Shown: positions 39,409 through 48,225 of the stretch, piece after piece
Numbering within the stretch: the stretch's first letter is position 1
Layout of the letters: every line of letters starts with the position of its first letter
Assembly: GCF_013346665.1 (NCBI RefSeq)
Contig: NZ_JABVBB010000021.1
Span: 124,001 to 188,000 of the forward strand
Length of the DNA: 64,000 nt
DNA from: Sulfitobacter maritimus
GTDB lineage: Bacteria; Pseudomonadota; Alphaproteobacteria; Rhodobacterales; Rhodobacteraceae
Direction: 5' to 3'
The notes under the pieces: generated by a model
The model's input: only the letters and a program-made list of their open reading frames with translations
What the model was told of the DNA's origin: nothing
Database searches by the model: none
Program-made: the position numbers and the translations under genes

Positions 39409-39870
39409 ATGAAGCTGTCAACCAAAGGGCGCTACGCGATGGTCGCTTTGGCCGATATTGCCCTCCAGCCTGATGGGGCACTGGTGTCGCTGGGCGATAT
39501 CGCCGAGCGGCAGTCGGTCTCCTTGCCCTACCTTGAGCAGTTGTTCGTCAAGCTCCGCCGGGCAGAACTGGTGACCTCTGTGCGCGGGCCGGGGGGCGGC
39601 TACCGTCTGGCACGGCCTGCGACCGACATTCGCGTGGTTGATGTGCTGGCGGCGGTCGATGAGACGGTGGACGCGATGCACAAGGGCGCGGGCGCGTCTG
39701 GTGGGCTGTCGGGCAGCCGTGCGCAATCGTTGACGAACCGGCTGTGGCAGGGCTTGAGCGCGCATGTCTATGTGTTCTTGCATCAAACGCGCCTGTCGGA
39801 TGTGGTTGGCAACGAACTGGTCCCTTGCCCTGCGGTGCCGAACCTCTTTGCTGTGGTAGACGAGCCGTGA
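39409..39870 (+). CDS. iscR: Rrf2-family regulator IscR, cysteine-poor form
   Basis: 153 residues from ATG 39409 with GTAGGA upstream. The N-terminal winged helix is standard: KLSTKGRYAMVALADIA, then SLPYLEQLFVKLRRA and VRGPGGGYRLARP. Where classical IscR has three clustered cysteines for a [2Fe-2S] cluster, this one reads HKGAGASGGLSGSRAQS; the only cysteine is Cys140 near the end. Rhodobacterales IscR is known to be atypical in this way. It is the first gene of the Fe-S assembly operon and overlaps iscS by 4 bases (GTGA). Confidence 0.92.
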   Translation: MKLSTKGRYAMVALADIALQPDGALVSLGDIAERQSVSLPYLEQLFVKLRRAELVTSVRGPGGGYRLARPATDIRVVDVLAAVDETVDAMHKGAGASGGLSGSRAQSLTNRLWQGLSAHVYVFLHQTRLSDVVGNELVPCPAVPNLFAVVDEP

Positions 39871-40961
39871 GAACCTATCTCGACCATAACGCGACCACTC
39901 CGCTGCGGGCCGAGGCGCGTGACGCGATGATCGCGGCGATGGACCTGCCGGGCAACCCGTCGTCGGTGCATGGCGAAGGCCGCGCGGCCAAGGCCGTGGT
40001 CGAGCGGGCGCGGGGTCAGGTGGCCGCGCTGGTAGGCTGTGATCCGGTGGATGTGATATTTACCTCTGGTGCCACTGAAGCGGCAGCACTTGCAGCATCA
40101 ATGGGCGCACGCGTGGTGACCTCGGCGGTGGAACATGATGCGGTTCTGTCTTGGGGGCAGCCGGAGCGGCTTGGCGTCGATGCGAATGGCGTCTGGGATG
40201 GCGATCTGAGCGCTGCGCAGGGTGCCGATGTCGTCGCACTTCAGGCCGCCAACAGCGAAACCGGCGTGTTGCAGCAGACCATGCCGCTGGCGCAACACTG
40301 CTGGGCAATGGAAAGCTCGCCTTACGTGCTGGTCGATGCGGTGCAAGCTGTTGGCAAGACCAATTTCAAGATGGCGACCTCCGGCGCGGATTTCATCCTT
40401 ATTTCTGCTCATAAACTGGGCGGGCCAAAGGGTATCGGTGCGCTAATCGTCAAACGTGGGATTGATGTCCAAGCTCTTCTGCGCGGCGGTGGTCAAGAGA
40501 TGGGGCGGCGCTCCGGCACCGAAAACATACCCGGTATCGCAGGCTTTGGCGCGGCAGCGGAAGCGGCGGCTGCGGATGTGGCAACGGGTCGCTGGGAAGA
40601 AGTCGCCGAACACCGCGATTTACTCGAAACTGCCCTTGCAGATGCAGCAAAGCTGACTATTTTTGTAGGGAAAGCTGCGCCACGCCTGCCCAACACCTCT
40701 TGCATCATCACGCCCGGCTGGAAGGGCGAGACTCAGGTGATGCAGATGGACCTTGCGGGATTTGCGATCTCAGCGGGTTCCGCCTGCTCCAGCGGCAAGG
40801 TACGCGCCAGTGCTGTGTTGCGCGCCATGGGCTTTGATGAAACACAGGCCGCCAGCGCGATCCGGGTGTCGCTGGGCCTGAACACCACCCGGGAAGACAT
40901 CCTGCGGTTCGCTGAAAGCTGGACCGCAAAATTGAAAAAGCACGAAACGCGGGCTGCCTAA
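39867..40961 (+). CDS. iscS: Cysteine desulfurase, IscS/NifS type
   Basis: 364 residues from GTG 39867, which overlaps the iscR stop and yields the family start [13 protein letters not shown]. The PLP lysine is in [10 protein letters not shown] and the catalytic cysteine in [11 protein letters not shown]. It takes sulfur from cysteine for Fe-S clusters and thio-modification. It is one of two desulfurases in this operon, the other being SufS. It is slightly short for IscS (about 400), close to the NifS-like branch. Confidence 0.93.
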   Translation: MRTYLDHNATTPLRAEARDAMIAAMDLPGNPSSVHGEGRAAKAVVERARGQVAALVGCDPVDVIFTSGATEAAALAASMGARVVTSAVEHDAVLSWGQPERLGVDANGVWDGDLSAAQGADVVALQAANSETGVLQQTMPLAQHCWAMESSPYVLVDAVQAVGKTNFKMATSGADFILISAHKLGGPKGIGALIVKRGIDVQALLRGGGQEMGRRSGTENIPGIAGFGAAAEAAAADVATGRWEEVAEHRDLLETALADAAKLTIFVGKAAPRLPNTSCIITPGWKGETQVMQMDLAGFAISAGSACSSGKVRASAVLRAMGFDETQAASAIRVSLGLNTTREDILRFAESWTAKLKKHETRAA

Positions 40962-40987
40962 GCGCCCCCACGGAAAGGAACGAGACC

Positions 40988-42520
40988 TTGGAAAATGTGA
41001 CCCTGAAAGAGAATGATGGCGTCAAGGAAGGCGTCGACCAGGAGACCGTGGACGCCGTGCGCGAAGTCGGCGGCAAATACAAATACGGTTGGTCCACTGA
41101 CATCGAGATGGAATATGCCCCCAAAGGGCTGACGCCCGACATCGTGCGTCTGATCTCGGAAAAGAACGAAGAGCCGGAGTGGATGACCGAATGGCGTCTT
41201 GCGGCCTATGACCGTTGGTTGACCAAGAAAGAGCCCGATTGGGCGATGGTCGACTATCCTGAAATCGATTTTCAGGATCAGTATTACTATGCCCGTCCGA
41301 AAAGCATGATCGAAAAGCCAAAGTCGCTTGACGATGTGGACCCTAAACTTTTGGAAACCTACAAGAAACTTGGCATTCCGCTGAAAGAACAGATGGTTCT
41401 TGCTGGTGTCGAAGGCGCGGAAGACATTCCTGCTGAGGGGCGCAAAGTCGCCGTCGATGCGGTGTTCGACTCTGTTTCCGTGGGCACGACCTTCCAAGAC
41501 GAGTTGAAGAAAGCGGGCGTGATCTTCTGCTCGATTTCCGAGGCGATCCGCGAGCATCCTGAACTGGTGCGCAAATACCTTGGCACCGTGGTGCCAGTGT
41601 CGGATAACTTCTATGCGACGCTGAACTCCGCGGTCTTCTCTGATGGCTCCTTTGTCTATGTGCCGCCGGGCGTGCGCTGCCCGATGGAACTGTCGACCTA
41701 TTTCCGCATCAACGCCGAGAATACCGGCCAGTTTGAGCGGACGCTGATCATCGCGGACAAGGGGTCTTATGTCTCCTACCTCGAAGGCTGTACTGCGCCG
41801 CAACGCGACGAGAGCCAGCTGCACGCGGCGGTGGTTGAGATCATCGTCGAAGAAGACGCGGAGGTGAAATACTCGACCGTTCAGAACTGGTACCCCGGTG
41901 ACGAAGACGGCAAGGGCGGTATCTACAACTTCGTGACCAAACGCGCCGATTGCCGAGGCGACCGGGCCAAGGTGATGTGGACACAGGTTGAGACCGGCTC
42001 TGCTGTGACGTGGAAATACCCCTCTTGCATCCTGCGCGGCGACGACAGCCAAGGCGAGTTCTACTCCATCGCCATCGCCAACAACATGCAGCAGGCCGAC
42101 ACGGGCACAAAGATGATCCACCTCGGCAAGCGCACAAAGTCGCGCATCGTGTCTAAGGGCATCTCGGCGGGTAAGGCGCAGAACACCTACCGTGGTCTGG
42201 TGTCGATGCACCCCAAGGCCAAGGAATCGCGTAACTACACCCAGTGTGACAGCTTGCTGATTGGCTCGGACTGTGGAGCGCACACGGTGCCTTACATCGA
42301 GGTCAAGAACAACAGCAGCCGGGTTGAGCATGAGGCAACGACGTCTAAGGTTGACGACGATCAGATGTTCTACTGCCGCTCGCGTGGGATGGACGAGGAA
42401 GAGGCTGTTGCGCTGGTTGTGAACGGCTTTTGTAAGGACGTCCTCCAAGCGCTGCCGATGGAATTTGCGATGGAAGCGCAAGCACTTGTGGCGATCTCGC
42501 TCGAAGGCTCCGTTGGGTGA
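40988..42520 (+). CDS. sufB: Fe-S cluster scaffold protein SufB
   Basis: 510 residues. A TTG start at 40988 has GGAAAGGA eight bases upstream; a GTG three codons in is the alternative. Family blocks include [11 protein letters not shown], the [17 protein letters not shown] segment with the scaffold cysteine, and [18 protein letters not shown]. SufB with SufC and SufD forms the SufBC2D complex on which clusters are built. It lies 26 bases after iscS. Confidence 0.97.
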   Translation: MENVTLKENDGVKEGVDQETVDAVREVGGKYKYGWSTDIEMEYAPKGLTPDIVRLISEKNEEPEWMTEWRLAAYDRWLTKKEPDWAMVDYPEIDFQDQYYYARPKSMIEKPKSLDDVDPKLLETYKKLGIPLKEQMVLAGVEGAEDIPAEGRKVAVDAVFDSVSVGTTFQDELKKAGVIFCSISEAIREHPELVRKYLGTVVPVSDNFYATLNSAVFSDGSFVYVPPGVRCPMELSTYFRINAENTGQFERTLIIADKGSYVSYLEGCTAPQRDESQLHAAVVEIIVEEDAEVKYSTVQNWYPGDEDGKGGIYNFVTKRADCRGDRAKVMWTQVETGSAVTWKYPSCILRGDDSQGEFYSIAIANNMQQADTGTKMIHLGKRTKSRIVSKGISAGKAQNTYRGLVSMHPKAKESRNYTQCDSLLIGSDCGAHTVPYIEVKNNSSRVEHEATTSKVDDDQMFYCRSRGMDEEEAVALVVNGFCKDVLQALPMEFAMEAQALVAISLEGSVG

Positions 42521-42641
42521 TGGGCAGGGCGCATACTGCGCCCGTCAACCCCAGAGACAACTTTAACAACGCAGGGCATGACCCTGACGAAAAACCGAAT
42601 AACGCTATTGCGGCGCGAGTGCGCGCCAGAAGGAGACCGAA

Positions 42642-43397
42642 ATGCTGAGCATCAAAAACCTGCATGTGGAACTGGAAGATGAGGACAAGAAGATCCTCAA
42701 AGGTGTCGATCTGGAAGTCGAAGCCGGTAAGGTCCATGCAATCATGGGGCCGAACGGCTCGGGCAAATCCACGTTAAGCTATGTGCTGTCGGGCAAAGAC
42801 GGTTACGAAGTCACCGACGGCTCCGCCACGCTTGAGGGCAATGATCTGCTCGATCTGGAGCCAGAAGAGCGCGCCGCGGCAGGTCTCTTCCTCGCGTTCC
42901 AATACCCGGTGGAGATCCCCGGCGTAGGCAACATGACCTTCCTGCGGACCGCCGTGAACGCACAGCGCAAAGCCCGTGGCGAAGAAGAAATGTCGGCCGC
43001 AGACTTCCTCAAGGAAATCCGCGCTAAGGCGAAAGATCTGAAGATCGACGCCGATATGCTGAAGCGCCCCGTCAACATGGGCTTCTCTGGCGGTGAGAAA
43101 AAGCGTAACGAAATCCTGCAGATGGCCATGCTTGAGCCAAAGATGTGCATCTTGGACGAGACGGACTCGGGCCTTGACGTTGACGCGATGAAACTGGTTG
43201 CCGAGGGCGTCAACGCGTTGCGCAATGAGGGCCGTGGTTTCCTTGTGATCACACACTACCAGCGTCTGCTTGACCATATCAAACCAGACGTCGTGCATAT
43301 CATGTCCGACGGACGCATCATCAAAACCGGCGGTCCTGAGCTGGCTCTCGAAGTTGAACACAACGGATACGCTGATATTCTCGCTGAGGTGGCATAA
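42642..43397 (+). CDS. sufC: Fe-S assembly ATPase SufC
   Basis: 251 residues. ABC ATPase motifs: Walker A GPNGSGKST, Q-loop in AFQYPVEIPG, signature GFSGGEKKRNEIL, Walker B MCILDETDSGLD, H-loop ITHYQ. It powers the SufBCD scaffold in the cytoplasm. It starts 121 bases after sufB (a small gap with no gene) and ends exactly where sufD begins. Confidence 0.98.
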   Translation: MLSIKNLHVELEDEDKKILKGVDLEVEAGKVHAIMGPNGSGKSTLSYVLSGKDGYEVTDGSATLEGNDLLDLEPEERAAAGLFLAFQYPVEIPGVGNMTFLRTAVNAQRKARGEEEMSAADFLKEIRAKAKDLKIDADMLKRPVNMGFSGGEKKRNEILQMAMLEPKMCILDETDSGLDVDAMKLVAEGVNALRNEGRGFLVITHYQRLLDHIKPDVVHIMSDGRIIKTGGPELALEVEHNGYADILAEVA

Positions 43398-44678
43398 ATG
43401 GCCGAGGCAAAACTCCAAGAAACCGCAACCGAGGCGATGATCTCCACGTTGAGTATGCCGCAAGGGGGCTGGGCTCAGCCCGCACGCGAGGATGCGCTGG
43501 CGCGCGTTCGCGCGATGGGTCTGCCGCAGCGTCGGGATGAATATTGGAAATTCACCCGCCCCGACACGCTGACACAGGCCGAACCGGTTCCTGCCGCGAT
43601 CTTTGAACATGGCGACGCGCCCATGTTCGATGGGATCGACCGTTTGCGCATCGTCTTTGCCGACGGCGAATTCGATGCCGACGCCTCTGACGATCTGTCG
43701 CTCGAAGGCGTCAAAATCGAACGGCTCGCAACGGCGATGAGCGATCTGCATTGGGCGCGTGATCTCTATGGCACGCTCGAAAAGAATGGGCAAAATCCAG
43801 TGCCACGCCCGCTCGCGGCGTTGAACACCGCCTTTGCGACCGACGGCGTTTTGATCCATGTAACAGGGCGCCCAAGCAAGCCGATCAATCTGATTTACAA
43901 ACATAAATCAGAGACTTCCGATGCGATGCTGCACCATATCGTCAAACTCGACGCGGGTGCAGAGATGACGCTGTTGGAAAATGGCCCGGCGGCTGCACGC
44001 TTTAACACGGTCATGGAAGTTGACGTGGCCGATACAGCACGCTTCCACCACGTGCGCGCACAGGGTCGGGATCATGAGCGCCGCGCAGCAACTCATCTGT
44101 TCACCCGTTTGGGCACAGAGTCGCTTCTCAAGAGCTTCACCGTCACGGTAAACGGCGCAATGACACGCAACGAATGTGTGATTGAGCTGACCGGGGACGA
44201 TGCTTCGGCCCATGTGGCAGGGGCGTCTGTTGGCGATGGTGATTTCCACCACGATGACACGGTTTTTATTACGCATGATGCCGTGAATTGCGAAAGCCGT
44301 CAGGTCTATAAAAAGGTGCTGCGCAACGGAGCTACTGGCGTGTTCCAAGGCAAAATCCTTGTGAAAGAGGGCGCTCAGAAAACGGACGGGTATCAGATCA
44401 GCCAGTCGCTGCTGCTCGACGGGGACAGCCAGTTCCTTGCCAAGCCGGAGCTTGAAATCTACGCCGATGACGTGGCCTGTTCGCACGGGTCCACCTCGGG
44501 CGCGATCGACGAAGAAGCGCTGTTCTACCTGCGTGCGCGTGGCGTGTCTCATGCGGAAGCGACTGACCTTCTCACACTCGCCTTTCTTGCGGAAGCGGTG
44601 GAGGAGATTGAATCTGAGAACCTGCGCGAAGAAATCATCGGACGTCTGAGCTCTTGGCTGGAGCGTCGTAGCGGCTGA
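43398..44678 (+). CDS. sufD: Fe-S assembly protein SufD
   Basis: 426 residues. It begins at the base after the sufC stop and shares the SufB-like beta-helix core: the region ACSHGSTSGAIDEEALFYLRARG is split by the usual spacing with DEEALFYLRARG near 385. It partners SufB and SufC and is needed for iron entry. The next gene overlaps its stop by one base. Confidence 0.97.
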   Translation: MAEAKLQETATEAMISTLSMPQGGWAQPAREDALARVRAMGLPQRRDEYWKFTRPDTLTQAEPVPAAIFEHGDAPMFDGIDRLRIVFADGEFDADASDDLSLEGVKIERLATAMSDLHWARDLYGTLEKNGQNPVPRPLAALNTAFATDGVLIHVTGRPSKPINLIYKHKSETSDAMLHHIVKLDAGAEMTLLENGPAAARFNTVMEVDVADTARFHHVRAQGRDHERRAATHLFTRLGTESLLKSFTVTVNGAMTRNECVIELTGDDASAHVAGASVGDGDFHHDDTVFITHDAVNCESRQVYKKVLRNGATGVFQGKILVKEGAQKTDGYQISQSLLLDGDSQFLAKPELEIYADDVACSHGSTSGAIDEEALFYLRARGVSHAEATDLLTLAFLAEAVEEIESENLREEIIGRLSSWLERRSG

Positions 44679-45160
44679 TGGCTGTCACCAGCGATATTGT
44701 GGCGACCTATCGTGGCCCCGGCAAAGTGATGTCGGGGCTGCTTGCGCAGGGCCGCAACGAAGTGCGTGTGCTGATGTTCGCGCTTATGGCGGGGCTGCTG
44801 ATCTTTGTGGCGTTGTCCCCCTATCAGGCCCGCGCGGCCCATCTTGATCCCGAAGGGCCGCTGTCCGTACGGCAGTATTGGTCCGCCTTTTTCTGGATAT
44901 TTATCATGCCTTTGCTGCTGTATGGGCTGGCGGCAATGGTCTGGGCCGTGACCCGTGTCTCCGGGCAGCGGATAAGCGGCTATGCAGTGCGTTTGACGCT
45001 GGTTTGGTCGCTCTTGGCGTCCGCGCCCTTACTGTTGCTTTTGGGGCTGGCGCTTGGCTTTATCGGGCCGGGTTTACAGGCCCAGATCGTCGGAGCAATT
45101 TGGCTGGCGGTGTTTTTCTGGTTTTGGCTGTCTGGCCTTTACGCAGCGCTGAGGGCTTAA
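44678..45160 (+). CDS. YIP1-like membrane protein, first copy
   Basis: 160 residues with four hydrophobic helices (about 33-52, 68-90, 107-130, 137-155). The pattern fits YIP1-like integral membrane proteins found in suf operons of Rhodobacterales; no catalytic motif is visible. It overlaps the sufD stop by one base and lies three bases before a second similar gene, so it is translated with the Fe-S genes. Role unknown. Confidence 0.75.
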   Translation: MAVTSDIVATYRGPGKVMSGLLAQGRNEVRVLMFALMAGLLIFVALSPYQARAAHLDPEGPLSVRQYWSAFFWIFIMPLLLYGLAAMVWAVTRVSGQRISGYAVRLTLVWSLLASAPLLLLLGLALGFIGPGLQAQIVGAIWLAVFFWFWLSGLYAALRA

Positions 45161-45163
45161 AGA

Positions 45164-45739
45164 ATGCTCAATGCCCTCCTACCTTTAGCACAAACCACCC
45201 TGCGCGATCCGCGCGCGGCTGCGGCGATGATCGCCTCAGTTCCGATTGAGCGCAATGTGTTGTGGATGGGGGTCGCACTGATCGCTGCTCTGAACGCGCT
45301 TGTGATATCGGCAACCTTTGTACTGGCGCCGCCTGCGATGGTCTTGCCAGGCTATTTTCACATGCCGCTCGCGCTTTTTGTTCTGCTGGCGGGGCTGATG
45401 GTGCTCTACGTTCATGCGCTTTATTGGGTGGGCCGCGCGATGGGCGGGCAGGGGCGGGTTGCACCGCTGCTGGCCTCTGTCGTTTGGCTCCAATTCCTGC
45501 GGCTTGTAGCGCAACTCGGAGTGATCGTCCTAACCTTTGCTTTGCCGCCCCTCGCGCTCTTGGCGTCCGTGGTCGTGACATTTTGGGGGTTGTGGATTTT
45601 GTTGAATTTTGTCGCCGAAATCCTCGCCCTGCCGGGGCTGTTTCATGCGGCTGCGGTGCTTGCGGGGGCTGCGCTAGGGGTTGTGCTGGGCCTTGGGTTC
45701 CTGCTGTCATTGATCGGGCTGACCGCCCAAGGAGTTTAA
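45164..45739 (+). CDS. YIP1-like membrane protein, second copy
   Basis: 191 residues with five hydrophobic helices and the YIP1-type pattern (ALYWVGRAMGGQGRVAPLLASV, with a central GG and charged turn, given in parts). Yip1-like proteins act in membrane organisation in eukaryotes; the bacterial role is unknown. It is embedded between sufD and sufS, three bases from each neighbour, so it is a standing part of this operon. Confidence 0.8.
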   Translation: MLNALLPLAQTTLRDPRAAAAMIASVPIERNVLWMGVALIAALNALVISATFVLAPPAMVLPGYFHMPLALFVLLAGLMVLYVHALYWVGRAMGGQGRVAPLLASVVWLQFLRLVAQLGVIVLTFALPPLALLASVVVTFWGLWILLNFVAEILALPGLFHAAAVLAGAALGVVLGLGFLLSLIGLTAQGV

Positions 45740-45742
45740 GTC

Positions 45743-46963
45743 ATGTTTGACGTTGAAGCCGTCCGCGCTCAGTTTCCGATCCTCTCGCGAGAGGTGAATG
45801 GCAAACCTTTGGTCTATCTGGACAACGGTGCCTCGGCGCAAAAGCCTCAGGTCGTCATCGACGCGGTGACTCAAGGCTACGCGTCGGAATATGCCAACGT
45901 TCACAGAGGCTTACACTACCTTTCTAATCTTGCAACCAATAAGTATGAATCCGTTCGCGGCACGGTTGCGCGGTTTCTAAATGCCCGATCGGAAGATGAA
46001 ATCGTCCTTAACACCGGTGCAACCATGGGCATCAATACCGTTGCCTATGGCTGGGCGATGCCACGGATGCAGGCCGGGGATGAGATCGTTCTTTCGGTCA
46101 TGGAGCATCACGCCAATATCGTACCTTGGCACTTTCTACGCGAGCGCCAAGGTGTCGTGCTGAAATGGGTCGACATAGACGCAACGGGCGCGCTTGATCC
46201 ACAGGCGGTGATTGACGCTATTGGTCCAAAGACGAAACTTGTAGCAATCTCACATCTTTCCAATGTGTTGGGGACAAAAGTTGATGTAAAAGCCATCACC
46301 CACGCAGCGCAGGAGCGCGGCGTCCCGGTTCTGGTCGACGGATCGCAAGCGGCGGTGCATATGCCAGTGGATGTACAAGACATTGGCTGCGACTTTTATG
46401 CGGTCACAGGCCACAAGCTTTACGGCCCGTCAGGCTCTGGCGCGATCTATATGAAAGCCGAGCGGATGGCCGAGATGCGCCCCTTCATCGGTGGCGGCGA
46501 TATGATTCGCGACGTCACCAAAGAGGCCGTCACCTATAACGACCCTCCTATGATGTTCGAAGCAGGCACCCCCGGCATTGTCGCGGCGATCGGACTTGGC
46601 GCGGCGCTGGACTTTATGATGGAGCTCGGGCTGACAAATATCGCCGCGCATGAGGATGAACTGCGCGACTACGCGGTTTCGCGGCTTGGGGGGCTGAATT
46701 GGCTAAACCTTCAGGGAACGACGCCCAACAAAGCGGCGATCTTTAGTTTTACCCTTGATGGCGCGGCCCATGCGCATGACATATCTACCATCCTTGACAA
46801 AAAGGGCGTGGCCGTGCGCGCGGGGCATCACTGCGCGGGGCCGCTTATGGAGCGTCTTGGTGTTTCAGCAACCTGCCGCGCGTCTTTTGGCATGTACAAT
46901 ACACGTGCTGAGGTAGACGTGCTTGTCGAGGCATTGGAACTAGCGCATGATCTTTTCGCCTGA
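45743..46963 (+). CDS. sufS: Cysteine desulfurase SufS
   Basis: 406 residues. Family marks of the group II desulfurases: LDNGASAQKP at the start, YANVHRGLHYLS, the PLP lysine in AVTGHKLYGPSGSGAI, and the catalytic cysteine in RAGHHCAGPLMERLG. It supplies sulfur to SufBCD. It ends the operon in this window; sufE, sufU, sufA and sufT, which often accompany it, are not found downstream. Confidence 0.97.
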   Translation: MFDVEAVRAQFPILSREVNGKPLVYLDNGASAQKPQVVIDAVTQGYASEYANVHRGLHYLSNLATNKYESVRGTVARFLNARSEDEIVLNTGATMGINTVAYGWAMPRMQAGDEIVLSVMEHHANIVPWHFLRERQGVVLKWVDIDATGALDPQAVIDAIGPKTKLVAISHLSNVLGTKVDVKAITHAAQERGVPVLVDGSQAAVHMPVDVQDIGCDFYAVTGHKLYGPSGSGAIYMKAERMAEMRPFIGGGDMIRDVTKEAVTYNDPPMMFEAGTPGIVAAIGLGAALDFMMELGLTNIAAHEDELRDYAVSRLGGLNWLNLQGTTPNKAAIFSFTLDGAAHAHDISTILDKKGVAVRAGHHCAGPLMERLGVSATCRASFGMYNTRAEVDVLVEALELAHDLFA

Positions 46964-47037
46964 TCCAATCTTCGCGATACAAGCCGTTTGATTTCCCATT
47001 GCAGGCAGGGCGCGGGCTGTTTATACCGCCCCTCAGT

Positions 47038-47114
<77 letters not shown>

Positions 47115-48225
47115 TCCTTTTAAATCATCGAATAGCTGGGGTTCGGATCAGATAGCCTCGGCTTTCAGAAAAATTTGGATGAAACCGGCGATTGGGACTG
47201 ATATCCTAAACACCTTATGATTGGCTCTATTGAGAAAGTCTTGTCGCCTCGGTACAGGTCGGTTTTCTCTTGATTGGGCAATCACCGGATTTCATGGCTA
47301 GATAAAACAGGCAAACGCCAAGGCCCGGGATTTACGGATCTCAAAATCATGGTTTGGGTGCGCGATCAGAGTTACGTCAAAGTGCGCACGGAATATCGTC
47401 GCGCAGGGCAAGGACTTCTGCGCGAGCCTTGCGGACGTCTTCTTCCGTCTCTAGTTTAACTGGCAATGAACCAGGGTTCACAGCGCGCGAGCGGGGTCAG
47501 CTATTTCCACAGACGCGCTTGGCTCAATGCCCAGAACCTACCGACCGGCGTGATCTTTGACAGGCATTTTGCCGTGTATGGTTCGCAGCGTGACACCTTC
47601 ACCGAACAGGCGATCGCGGATCTAAACGCTGAGCGCTATGCCTCCTACGTCATGTCCAAGTATACCGCGGCGCTCATCAAAGCTTAGGCGCGGGGAGAAT
47701 GGCGCATGACCTTTTCGCTTCCCTGTGTTGCTAGGCGTTTAAAATCATCTTCCGGATGTTCAATCGTCACTCTCCGACGGCCAAAGTCCAGTCGCGCGAA
47801 ATTGTGTTCCTAGGATTGAAGGACGGTTCGATTCCTCTCCGGTCAGGCCCGTCATAAACTTATTCGTTGTGTATATACTGACAACTTCATGAGTTTGCCG
47901 GGACTACTGTCTGACGATAGGTCATCGATGGCGGCGAAGGTTGATCCCACAAACTTGGCGTTCAATATTTCGCACGTCTGGGTTGCGGTATGTGCTTGTC
48001 CTTTGGAGTAAGAGAGGTTCGTATCGGGAACGTCCTATCTCATATGCAGCTTAGGATTGTGACCGAAATAGGACAACCTAGCCAAAAGTTGCCACACTTT
48101 AGCGCCGCGACTTCATAATTCGGCCTTTTTCAACGCCTAGTAGAATTCCTGTACATCTATTATTAACCATTCAGTGGTCCGCCGGGCATACTCCCTGCCG
48201 TTCCGCTGAGGCAGAGAATTTTACT
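47115..48225. other. 1.1-kb intergenic segment without an intact gene
   Basis: This gap between tRNA-Arg and tadG has lower GC than its surroundings and no complete gene I can support. Two short frames (47274-47459 and 47466-47687) lie in one reading frame separated by a stop, which may be the remains of one gene. A tRNA T-arm-like piece lies near 47825 but does not fold. It reads like decayed accessory DNA. Confidence 0.6.
47466..47687 (+). pseudogene. Short frame, possible gene remnant
   Basis: 73 codons ending in RYASYVMSKYTAALIKA. The codon pattern looks coding at the 3' end, and the same frame continues upstream past one stop codon, which suggests an interrupted gene. I do not recognise the family, there is no ribosome site before the ATG, and it could be chance. 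Confidence 0.2.

Noticed and set aside
40958-42481. 507-codon open frame opposite sufB
   Set aside because: Long but antisense to sufB, with a His/Asp/Arg-rich composition typical of shadow frames.
47810-47860. tRNA T-arm-like piece (GGTTCGATTCC)
   Set aside because: The T-stem does not pair and no 5' half exists, so it is not a tRNA. It could be an old fragment, but it does not match the 3' end of the nearby tRNA-Arg, so it is not an attachment repeat.
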